In this document: one piece after another, positions 38,955 to 48,600 of the stretch
How the letters are laid out: each line of letters opens with the position of its first letter
Position numbering within the stretch: position 1 is the stretch's first letter
NCBI GenBank assembly: GCA_023091735.1
Contig: JALKBU010000102.1
Location: 1 to 64,000 of the forward strand
Direction of reading: 5' to 3'
Length of the DNA: 64,000 nt
DNA from: Trichomonas tenax
Taxonomy: Eukaryota > Parabasalia > Trichomonadida > Trichomonadidae
Made by a program: the position numbers and the translations under genes
The notes under the pieces: generated by a model
What the model saw: only the letters and a program-made list of their open reading frames with translations
Told to the model about the DNA's origin: nothing
The model's database searches: none

Positions 38955-41390
38955 ATGAATTTTGAACAATTTTGCGCCAAACTCATCGAATCCACTTCTC
39001 TTGAAATAACAACGTCACTGGCGTCGTGGACGTTACTTCAAGAGTTCAGAAACTCGTGTTTGCAGGACTGCGTCATTTTTATAACGAATCTGATCAATGA
39101 TGCTTCAGTCAACGAGCACTTGAAGTGCTTGGCCATGATTTTGATCCGCAATTTGTACAGAAACAACGTGAACGCTGGACAATTCATGGTAAAAAATTTA
39201 ACACAAGAAATCTTCACAACGTTTTTCAATAGTTTACTTGCGCTGTTCGAATACGAAAGTTTGCAGGTCGTTTCAATAGCCTCTTCAATCGTTTTTTATT
39301 TATCACTCGGAGAAATTCAAGAAGATAATTGTATTCCTCTTGTGAGGGGCTACGCAGACAATCTACAGAAAACAACGAATCCTTATATGGTCTTCGGCTT
39401 CAGTTCTTTATTATTCGCGATTTGTCAAGAATTTTCTTTACCAAATGAAGTAAATTTCGCTATTTTATCAGCAATTTTCCAGCAGCTCAGCTCCGGAACT
39501 CTCCCTCCGGTCGTTGCCAGCAGAATCATCGCACTTTTCAGATCTTCGGTCCAAAAGTACCCATCGGAGTTCATGAAGTCTCAGCTGTTCTCTGACGTCC
39601 TGAACATGCTGATTGACCTCACTACGCTTCCGGAAACGAAAGTCGAAAGCATTCTCGCTTGGGCTGTTATTATTTCACTGAATACGCCATTTAGCGGTGA
39701 TATCCTGTGCAAAGTTGGCGAAATCACTCTCAATGAGATGCATGAATCGGATGACGATGCAGTCCTCAACGCTGCCGCTATATTTTGGGCAGATGTTGCG
39801 AGAAAGTTTAAAGAAACGACAGCTGATCTTATTACTTACACAGAACCTCTACTTTTGGGATTATTCAGACTTTTGTGCATCAGATCGAGCGATCACGCAC
39901 ATGAAGATCTCGACGAACTTCCACAGACTTCTCTTCACACGCTTAAGACATTTATCAAGATTTCTCCGATTTCTTCGGCCCCGTTTATGGCTGAGATCAT
40001 TTACCAACACATCAACAGCCGTGACATCCTTGAGATGAGCGCGACACTCATTTTCTGCGCTGTTTTAGTTAAGGCCAACATATTGCTCGGTGATACATCT
40101 CTTGAGCCGATTGACGAAGCTGTTGTCGTCAATTTAATTGGTCAGGGTCTTTCCCTCAATATTCCACTGTTAACTTACAACAGCCTTTGGTGCATGAGAT
40201 GTTTATTGCGAGCGACATCCAATCCATATCCTCTTTCTCCATTCGTTCCAATTGCATTCACAATCCTCGAAGGCAGCGAATACGATATGAACTGCAAGCG
40301 TCAGGCCACATTACTGATGTCTACGATTGCCTTCGCCCCTGAGCTTGGCTATCAGTTGCAAGCTGCGGCAGCTGCAATGGAACTCGCCAAATCCAGCGAT
40401 GTTATCATATCTAAAGATGCATTTAGAAGCTTGAGGAGAATTGGAGAAATCGAAGATTATCATAGGAATGATAGCTCACCGACATTAGATGTTCACAGAG
40501 AAATAGTTCCAGAGCTGTTATCTTTCTTGTCGGATTGCGTTGGCGATGAAGAACAGATCGTTAATGTCATTGATATCAGCAATGTTTTAGTTCCATATAT
40601 TATCAATCTTGGACCAATGTATTTCGCTGATTTCGCGCCACAAACAATAGAGCTCTTAATGGCAGCTCTCCCACAGACATGCGCAACATTCATGCCATTG
40701 ACTCTCTTGGCATCTAACTTCCCAGAACTATTTACACCATATATAGAGCAGTTCGTAACAGCATTGGTCGAAGCACTCCAGCAGACAGAAAATAACGATG
40801 CTACTTCTGCTGCTGCTTCCAACTTGTTCGAAATAGTTGCTCACTTCGATATATCGTGGGCTCTTCAAGCCATCATTGAGTGCATCGTCGCAATCATGAT
40901 GCACTGCGACAGACCTTTCAACGTCTTAAAGGACGTTGCTGATCTCGCAATAGATTTACACAACTCCGACGGAATAGAGTTCCCATTCGGAGACTTCGTG
41001 CACTCGATACCGCTGCTTACAAACGCGTTCGTCGCGTGCCTTCAAGACTTAGACTCAGATAATGACTTAGTCGCCGCCAGATTCATCAACTTCGCTACAA
41101 TCGCTATCAGTGAATCAGAGAGCGAACTTAAGGGCGACGCAATTGGAGGACTTATGATTCTGTTAGAGAAAGCCTGCTCGATATGCAACAGGTATGATAC
41201 AGAGTTTCTTTCCTCCATTTTGTTCTTCTTAGTCACTATCAGCAGAGAAGATGCAGACTTCACATTCCAGCTCGTTCAGGAGTGTGAATTTTTGAAGGGA
41301 CGCCTTATGGACGCAAGATCATTCAAGGATCTCAGAGACATGTTGTTGCAGCTCCCAGAGCAAGTAAAAATGTTGTTAGAAATTGGGTAA
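38955..41390 (+). CDS. Importin-beta-like HEAT-repeat protein
   Basis: 811 residues from the ATG at 38955. Helical pairs run through the whole protein, the pattern of HEAT-repeat karyopherins. The N-terminus (MNFEQFCAKLIESTSLEITT, CLAMILIRNLYRNN) looks like the IBN_N region that binds Ran. The segment KEQLL-like turns are replaced by acidic loops (for example RSSDHAHEDLDELP near residue 320), as in the acidic loop of importins. Size is near importin beta (about 850-1,100). Its likely role is nuclear import or export; the cargo is unknown. Adaptin or other HEAT proteins remain possible. Confidence 0.65.
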   Translation: MNFEQFCAKLIESTSLEITTSLASWTLLQEFRNSCLQDCVIFITNLINDASVNEHLKCLAMILIRNLYRNNVNAGQFMVKNLTQEIFTTFFNSLLALFEYESLQVVSIASSIVFYLSLGEIQEDNCIPLVRGYADNLQKTTNPYMVFGFSSLLFAICQEFSLPNEVNFAILSAIFQQLSSGTLPPVVASRIIALFRSSVQKYPSEFMKSQLFSDVLNMLIDLTTLPETKVESILAWAVIISLNTPFSGDILCKVGEITLNEMHESDDDAVLNAAAIFWADVARKFKETTADLITYTEPLLLGLFRLLCIRSSDHAHEDLDELPQTSLHTLKTFIKISPISSAPFMAEIIYQHINSRDILEMSATLIFCAVLVKANILLGDTSLEPIDEAVVVNLIGQGLSLNIPLLTYNSLWCMRCLLRATSNPYPLSPFVPIAFTILEGSEYDMNCKRQATLLMSTIAFAPELGYQLQAAAAAMELAKSSDVIISKDAFRSLRRIGEIEDYHRNDSSPTLDVHREIVPELLSFLSDCVGDEEQIVNVIDISNVLVPYIINLGPMYFADFAPQTIELLMAALPQTCATFMPLTLLASNFPELFTPYIEQFVTALVEALQQTENNDATSAAASNLFEIVAHFDISWALQAIIECIVAIMMHCDRPFNVLKDVADLAIDLHNSDGIEFPFGDFVHSIPLLTNAFVACLQDLDSDNDLVAARFINFATIAISESESELKGDAIGGLMILLEKACSICNRYDTEFLSSILFFLVTISREDADFTFQLVQECEFLKGRLMDARSFKDLRDMLLQLPEQVKMLLEIG

Positions 41391-41544
41391 AATGTTTGTA
41401 AATTATTAATATAAATTTTAATCATATTTCCATCAAACATAATAATCCCTTATTGTTGTCCCCTGTCTATAGTCTTTTTGTTCAATAGATTTAGAATTCA
41501 TAAAAATCAAAGTTTTTGACTCATTTGGCAAATTTTCGTAAAAA

Positions 41545-41562
41545 TCATTATTCTTTTGCTAA
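41545..41562 (+). promoter_or_regulatory. Candidate initiator (Inr)
   Basis: TCATTATTCTTTTGCTAA lies directly before the ATG at 41563, a close match to the trichomonad initiator. Confidence 0.65.
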
Positions 41563-42189
41563 ATGTCCAAATGTGATGATGCTCGTTTTGAAGCAATTCG
41601 CATTGCTTGGATGATAAAAAACAACAAAACGGACAAACAGGTGATCGAAGAGATCCAAAACGACGTCGATGATGACGAAGACGATGGAGAAATCGAATAT
41701 CAAGATTTTTATCACGATTTACAAGACGAAAACGCAGTGAAAGATATACCAGAGGGAATAGAATGTGGACACGATAGTATTGTCCATCTATTAAGGAATC
41801 TTCCAGAAATTGAAAAATTTTCGCTTGAAGAAGAAATGAAACTAAAACAAGACAAATACGGAAACTTAATTCCAGAAGAGGAAGACGAAGAAGTTGATCC
41901 ACAGGATCAAAACGATCCAGACGAAGATCCAGAACCCGACCAAAGTAGTGCCGAAGAATTGGAGGCTGGAATTCACGCATGTGAAGAAATTCTTCAATTG
42001 TTACCTGACCATTATACTGTTTACGATGCTTTGTCCGATAGAAATATCGATCAAGATATTTTTTATAGATTGACAGATGCAGCCACAATCATATCATTTC
42101 TATCAATTCCTATATATCAATACAGAAGAAACGAAGTTGAAAGACTTAGATTGAATCTTATCGAAAAACATTCGCAAATCTCCAAATAG
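41563..42189 (+). CDS. Hypothetical acidic protein
   Basis: 208 residues, strongly acidic (runs DDDEDDGE near 36-43 and EEEDEEVDPQDQNDPDEDPE near 106-125). The two ends are helical: ARFEAIRIAWMIKNNKTDKQ at the N-terminus and FLSIPIYQYRRNEVERLRLN near the C-terminus. No domain recognised; the first helix (about 15 residues plus turn) might be a small DNA- or protein-binding motif. The start is supported by an Inr, so the gene is probably real. Confidence 0.75.
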   Translation: MSKCDDARFEAIRIAWMIKNNKTDKQVIEEIQNDVDDDEDDGEIEYQDFYHDLQDENAVKDIPEGIECGHDSIVHLLRNLPEIEKFSLEEEMKLKQDKYGNLIPEEEDEEVDPQDQNDPDEDPEPDQSSAEELEAGIHACEEILQLLPDHYTVYDALSDRNIDQDIFYRLTDAATIISFLSIPIYQYRRNEVERLRLNLIEKHSQISK

Positions 42190-43259
42190 GAAATTGTACA
42201 TAGATTAGCCGCCATATAGCAAGACATAGCACACTATGCTACTGCTAAGATAATGAAAATGATATTTATGTTCTTAACAGTAATGAAATATTCAGCTTTT
42301 CACATCGGTATTGATCACAAAAGATAATTTTAGGAATTCCATTGATACAAACATACCATTTATTATCGATTATTAAAAATTTGATATATCAATATATCAT
42401 TCTGGATTCTCTAATATGGTGAAATATTTATTTTTTAATCGACAATTTATATCGATTTCTGAGTACTATGAAGCTTGAAACCAAATGAATAAAAAATATT
42501 TGATTTCGAGTGAATTATTGATGCATAAATATGATGAATAGGTAGAAAATTATTGGGTTTACCATTCACTCATATAGATTTTGCTTATATTTTCAGATTC
42601 AAAAAAAAAAAACCAAAAATCAAATTGACCAAACTTAATCAATCGATACACAACAAGATGCACTCATTGTATGCAAACTATGTTCCGCTCAAATGTTCAC
42701 ATTTGGTTCATTGCAAAATATCAAATTTACCAAACTTCATCAATCGACATGCCACTGTATAAAATAATTATTGATAAACTTAATTCCCTTCAAACTTTAA
42801 ATTAAGAGAATATTCATTATATTTTGTTGAATAAACTTTGCTAATCGATGCTCTAATTGATGGATTAATTACTTGTCGACTAGATCTTGTTCAAACTCAA
42901 ATTTTTGCTTCATTCCAAAATATTGAACTTTGCATACTTCACCAATCGACATAAAAATAAATGATATAATCGATCTTAAAGAAGATTCTGTTCAAATAAA
43001 GAAAATATAACTAAAATCAAATTATTTTGTTGAACAAACTATAGTTTTATATAGACCAATATATGGTCTAATTGAACATATAGAAGATTTTGTTCAAATA
43101 GAGAGATTTAGTTGAATATCAATTATCAAAGTGAACAAACTCTATGCATCAAAGGAATAGGTCCATAAGAAGCGAAATAAAAATTCAAAAGTCCTCCAAA
43201 TGCATCAAAAAGTAACAGTGCCATTGAAAAATCATTTCGACGATTATTTTAGACTTAAA
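42190..43259. other. Intergenic region dominated by a 101-bp array
   Basis: About 1.1 kb. The second half is a degenerate tandem array (see next entry). The open frame at 42553-42762 lies within it and is not believed. Confidence 0.6.
42600..43180. repeat. Degenerate tandem repeat, period about 101 bp, about six copies
   Basis: Two anchors recur in step. AAACT (in AAACTTCATCAATCG-like context) is at 42631, 42732, 42833, 42934, 43036 and 43136. TCAAA (in TTGTTCAAA context) is at about 42689, 42790, 42891, 42992 and 43094. Both sets have a spacing of about 101. The unit also shares ATCAATCGA and AGAAGATT segments. It ends just upstream of the kexin-like gene. Confidence 0.8.
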
Positions 43260-45494
43260 ATGTTTTTGATTGCTTTCCTCTTCTATTGGTGGCTGCAGAA
43301 TCCGGGCTCTGGGTACTACAACGGGCTTCAGAACGAGGACATAAACTGGTCCGGCCACGAATATTCGTCGATTTACAGCGGGAAAGGGATTACGATTAAT
43401 GTAATGTCCGATGGCGCGCTTTTTAACCACTCCGCGTATAAGGAGCGCGCGATTGAGGACCAGTTCATCAATATTTTCAACGCAGAAACATATCTTTCTC
43501 CGACAAATCCTGAAAAAAATAAAATTGCGACCGCAAGTTTAGGTTTAGCAGCCGGAAAACCAATGGAAAATTTCACAGGCATCGCTCCGAACGCTTCTGT
43601 CGCTTCATATTACTTCTCTGACTATTCCGGTAAAACTGAGCATTTGCAGACTGTTGTATGCCACAGGAGCCAGGAATGGGACATTGCCCTTCTTCAGTAC
43701 CAAATGATGGACTGCGAGGGACGTTTTTGTCGCTATATTGAACCCGAAGTTCTTCCGAAAGAAGTTTTGGATGATTGCCTTTACAATCCGCCTGAAGACA
43801 ACTGGCAGCACCCTGTTGTGGTGCCGCTGGGCGTCGACAGTGCTTCTGACCCTCTTTTCTCACCTCCAGGACGCTGGCCGATGATTTTTAGTATTTCTGG
43901 CGTTAACAACCGTGGCATGCCTTTAAGTCACGGTTCTGAAGGTGTTGGTGTGTTTCTCGCTTGCCCGTGTGCTGATAACGCAGCTTTGTCAACAGCATCT
44001 TCTGTTGGAACAGATCTCGAGTATGCAAACTTCACATCGCCAAACGCCAGCGCGGCAATCTTTAGCGGTGCGTTGGCCGTTCTAATGGAAGCAAATAAGA
44101 ACCTCACTGTCGCTGATTTATTTTACGTTACTGCAATGACTGCAGATAAAACGATGCCGGACTCTTTGAACTGGGATGCCAATGGTTTTGGATTGAATTT
44201 CAATAGAAGAACCGGTTTCGGACGTCTAAATCTTGGCAGAGCTGTTGATCTTGCATTAAAATTCGAATCATGCGGAAAATTCTACGATTGGTCAAAAACA
44301 ACAAGTTTTAACTTAGTTTTGGAGAAAGGAGATCCCAGTATCATATTTACAGTCGATGATCCCGATGTTAAATCAGTTATTTGCGTTTACATAAAATTAC
44401 ACGCGAGAAAGTTAGCTTTTGGTTCGCTAAATCCACACCTTATCAGTCCAAACGGCACCAGATGTGAGATGAAGATTCTTACTGAAGGTAATAAAGAACT
44501 TATTATCGAATCAATGGAATTCTCGTCTTACAAGTTCCTTGGTGAGAATCCACAAGGAAACTGGACTCTCACATTCAAGGAAACAGATGATACATACAGA
44601 GGAACAATTCTAGACGCAGATCTTCACATTTTCTACACTAAAAAACGTCCAAGAAAGGATCAAGTCAATCAGAGACTCGGAGCAAACCCATTTTCACCTG
44701 GGGCAGATGTGATTCAGTTCCCAGGCGAAGTTGAACCGGTTCCTTTCATTGCAGGCGGAAAATTCGAAATTAACGTTTCAGTTCCAGAAGTAAACAGAAA
44801 GGCACCATATCTCGTGTACTTAGAAGATGAGTCTGGCAAGAGAAGAATCAAAATCAAAATGCTTTATAATTCAGATTTCACAAAAATGAGTCTTTCATAC
44901 GTTCCATCAGTCTTCAAGACCGGCCTCAACATGTCTTTAGTCATAGAATCAACATATCCAGATATTGGATATACATCAAAATTACAACTCGATTACAAGA
45001 ATCCTTACAAGCCAGGAATCATCAAACCTAAGAATGGATCTGTTATTCCTATCGATGAACGTGATTTAGCGGTCCAATACGCTTTAAATCTCGATTACAT
45101 TTCCGATGATGGATATTCGACATCCGCAGCTTTAACGATTCTTTCTGCATCGAGTAAAGTCATCCTGGACAGAACGTGGATGCGTAACGTAGGCAAAGAA
45201 ACATACAGAGACGCTATTCCTTCCGATCGTTCGTTCTTGTTCCAGATTTCTCCATCATCGAGTGACAGATATGAACAATTCGATCCAATGACCGTTCACA
45301 TACATGTTAGCGAAGCTCCAGGCAATTACAAACCTATTCCGCTTATATACGATCTCAAGCTGATGATATGTATCTCAATTTTGGTTTTCGGAGCTGTTAT
45401 ATTATTGATCTTCAGAGCTATTTATTTAGCTAAAGAAAAAACAGTTCGCGTAGAAAATGACAAAACTCTGCTTGAAATGGCAAACACAAACTAA
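43260..45494 (+). CDS. Kexin/subtilisin-like pseudoprotease, membrane bound
   Basis: 744 residues from the ATG at 43260, which gives a signal peptide (FLIAFLFYWWLQ); an in-frame ATG at 43200 adds 20 residues before it. The S8 domain (about 30-355) keeps the Asp motif (VMSDGALFNHSAY, Asp51), but the HGT histidine motif is replaced by KNKIATASLG and the Ser motif GTSAS reads SPNASAAIFSGAL, with Asn262 at the catalytic Ser position. The Asn oxyanion region is also not recognisable. A P/Homo-B domain follows (FTVDDPDVKSVICVYIKLHA to FKETDDTYRGTILDADLHIF). Near the C-terminus is a membrane span (ICISILVFGAVILLIF) and a short tail. A catalytically inactive relative is the best reading. Confidence 0.8.
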   Translation: MFLIAFLFYWWLQNPGSGYYNGLQNEDINWSGHEYSSIYSGKGITINVMSDGALFNHSAYKERAIEDQFINIFNAETYLSPTNPEKNKIATASLGLAAGKPMENFTGIAPNASVASYYFSDYSGKTEHLQTVVCHRSQEWDIALLQYQMMDCEGRFCRYIEPEVLPKEVLDDCLYNPPEDNWQHPVVVPLGVDSASDPLFSPPGRWPMIFSISGVNNRGMPLSHGSEGVGVFLACPCADNAALSTASSVGTDLEYANFTSPNASAAIFSGALAVLMEANKNLTVADLFYVTAMTADKTMPDSLNWDANGFGLNFNRRTGFGRLNLGRAVDLALKFESCGKFYDWSKTTSFNLVLEKGDPSIIFTVDDPDVKSVICVYIKLHARKLAFGSLNPHLISPNGTRCEMKILTEGNKELIIESMEFSSYKFLGENPQGNWTLTFKETDDTYRGTILDADLHIFYTKKRPRKDQVNQRLGANPFSPGADVIQFPGEVEPVPFIAGGKFEINVSVPEVNRKAPYLVYLEDESGKRRIKIKMLYNSDFTKMSLSYVPSVFKTGLNMSLVIESTYPDIGYTSKLQLDYKNPYKPGIIKPKNGSVIPIDERDLAVQYALNLDYISDDGYSTSAALTILSASSKVILDRTWMRNVGKETYRDAIPSDRSFLFQISPSSSDRYEQFDPMTVHIHVSEAPGNYKPIPLIYDLKLMICISILVFGAVILLIFRAIYLAKEKTVRVENDKTLLEMANTN

Positions 45495-45605
45495 TAGTAT
45501 TATATATATTGTTTTCCAGTTTTAAATGTTTTGTATTTTTTTTTTAGTCATATTATAATTGTTTATTATTTAGTATAAAACATAAAACAATTGCTAAGAA
45601 ATAAA

Positions 45606-48600
45606 TTATTGCTGTTCAGGTTCTGGGAAGTATTTCAAGAGAGTTCTCCACTTTGGATTTGCAAACTTAACAGCAAACTTACGAAGCTGTGCCGGTGCTG
45701 TTGGTGACTTTGCAATAACATCTGCAATAACTTTCAAATCTGTTCCATAGAAGTATTTTTCGATCCATCTGGTGCTTGCAATTTCATCACCGAATCCTGG
45801 CGATGGTCCAATAGCAAGAATGGCGTTGAATATGTGCTTCATTGATATTGCTTTAGCCTTGTGGTCTTGCATCGATCTCAGGAGTTCCTCAAGTACAGGG
45901 AGAACTTTGGATTTGAGAATAGGAAGACACTCTTCTATCTCTGCTGCTTGGATATAGACATTCATGACACCTTCTGTGTATTCTGGGTGAGCGTGGAAGT
46001 CTTCGAAGTATCTGTTGATGATACTAAGTGCAGAAGAGCCGACTGCTTTCATGAGCGTGATGACAACTTCGCTGGCAGCGATTCTCACTTCGCTGTGCTT
46101 GCAGTAAATGAACAAGTTGCAAAGAGGGAGATTGCAAAGTTCTTTGACGAGATTGGCACAGACTTGCGGACGCTCGATGAGAGTTTCGTTTGCCTTGCGA
46201 AGGAGTTTAGTGCCGTTCTTTCCGTCGACTGTGAATGGAGCGAATGTCATCGAGAACTGTGCTGCCTCCTGGAAGAGCGAATCATCTTTGCTGCCAATGA
46301 AGTAGTCCATCAAATCAGTCGCTGGCGTAGAGAAAGCAAGTCTCGTGAAGCAGTTATAGTCGTTTTCTTGGTGGACGTAATCGAGGAGTTCCTTCGGAAC
46401 TGTGACGGGCTTCTGTGGTTCGCTGTCATAGAAGAGAATGAAAGCACTCCACGTTCCTTTCTCGCCGCTGCCGATAGACAAAACTTGTTGAAGAGTGACT
46501 TGCTTGACAATGTTATCGTTGAAGCACTGCCATGTTCCGTTTGGCTGAAGGCAATAAGAGATGTAGTGACCGAAGTCAGCTGTGCCTGAGTGCATAATGA
46601 CGCCAGCGAGTTTGTAGTCCTTGCCTGCAAGTGAGAGCTCTTCTGGGAACGAGAGTGGTGTCTTAACTTTATACCTTATGAATGTCTCGAAGTTGTACTC
46701 GAAGCGCTTGAGCTGGATGATTAAGTTCTTCGGTGGATCTCCGAACTTGCAGAACTTCTTAGCATCAACTTTCTTGTCTGTGCCTTCGAATTTGTAGGCA
46801 TTCTCGCCTTTGAGGAAATCTGGTGTTGAGATCTTCTTAAGGCTCTCATCGAGAGTCCTTGAGTGGAGGACATCAACTGGCAGAGCGATATATGTCTCGG
46901 ATGATTCAGAGCTCAATGATCCATCAAGAGATTCGATCCTGTTAATGAACTGGCCATTGAATATCGAAAGTTTCTCCTTTCCAAGGATTCTTTCAAGCTT
47001 ATCAAGAAGGAGCTGAAGGAACTCGCATGCATCTTGTTGGACGTTTGTATCTAAGACATCATCGCCATCATCGGACCACTCATTCAAGAGTGCTTGTGTT
47101 GAGACTGATTGTTGGTTAGATAACATCATTTGTGCGAACAAATACTTCAGGCGCTTCACGAACCTGTTCTTCTCCTTGTAGTCGAAAACAGCCTGCCTAA
47201 TCTCGCTGATTCTGAATAACTGCTGAAGAACAGAGTCGACGAAACATGCGACACCGAGGTTGTCCAAACCAACGTAGCCACCGCTCTTTTGGAGCACAAT
47301 CTTGTCACCATCGATATCCCACTCCTTGAAGTAGCTCTTGCTGCAGAGATAGTGAAGTGCTGAGACGATCTTTGGTCCTTTGAGGTGCTTTGCGACGTTC
47401 ATTGCTGAAGTGAAGATTTCTTTACCTTTAGCTTCAGCGCGTGGATCCAAGAAGTTGTTGCAGATGAATTCCGTGATCTTCTCGATCTCTTCGTCTGTCA
47501 TTGCGTGGAATTCGAGCAATGCATCAAGCAAATCCAAGTGTCCAGATGAAACAGATTCTGGTGTGAGATTATCCATAACGATCTTCACTGCTGTCTCATC
47601 GCGAGTTGTGATGTGATCGGACCAGCTTGAGAAGAAGTGATCTCTGGTGATATCAACTTCGCTGCTGAGTTCTGCGTAAACAGATGATGGGATATTAAGC
47701 TTCTCAAAGAACATACACGAATCAAAGGCGATATATTCGATTGGTGACGCGAGGAACTTGAGAATTAAAGATTTGATTTTCTCAACATCAAATATAAGTG
47801 AGCGTGGATCGTTAAAGTTGTGGACTGTGTCGAAAGCATTTCTGAAAAGTTTGGAAGGAGAATCGCCAACAGGGAAATTCCTCAATATTCTAACAATTTG
47901 GTCGAATAATATCTGTTCATTGATTCCAATGTCAACACCATTCTCTAAAATGTTCTGGAGCCATGAAATAATGTTTTGGAGAAGGATTGGGTCCGTGTTA
48001 TCGAGGCCAACAGTCAATATATATTCAAACAAGCCAACTTGCTTAAGTGAATCAACATCTTTGATCTTGAATGCTTGAATGAATGTATCGAAGTTATACT
48101 TGAAGAATGCCGGCCTTGCCTTAGGGAATATCTTGCTCAGCTCCATTGACTTAATCTTGCCCATGATATCGACTAAGTCGTCATGTGTAGGAAGCTCATC
48201 GAGAAGTTCAACGATTCCTGGAATTTCGTCCATAAGTCTGATGAGCTTTGTCTGCATCTTGAGATCAACGATCATCAGTGATGGAATTGCTGTACGCTCT
48301 CTGATCTCTGGACACTTTCCACCCATAACAATAACATCAACTGTCTCGAAGCTATCGAATGCGGATAATGTCTTATCAAATTCAACAGGGAACTCTTCAT
48401 GCTCCAATTGGCACTCTGTGTAAAGTATATTGAACTGGTCTGCAATAAGCTGTGTGAGCGCTGCAACACTGATTGTTCTGGCTGTTGTAATTGTGATCTC
48501 TTCATCCTGATATGAAGCATTGATTGTAATTGTCTCAGATTCTCTGACTTCTTTATGCCTTATTAATCCATATTTAGTAGGAACAACATCCTTTTCACAC

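Noticed and set aside
42553..42762. Open frame of 69 codons on the plus strand
   Set aside because: It lies inside the 101-bp degenerate array; repeats, not a gene, explain the openness.
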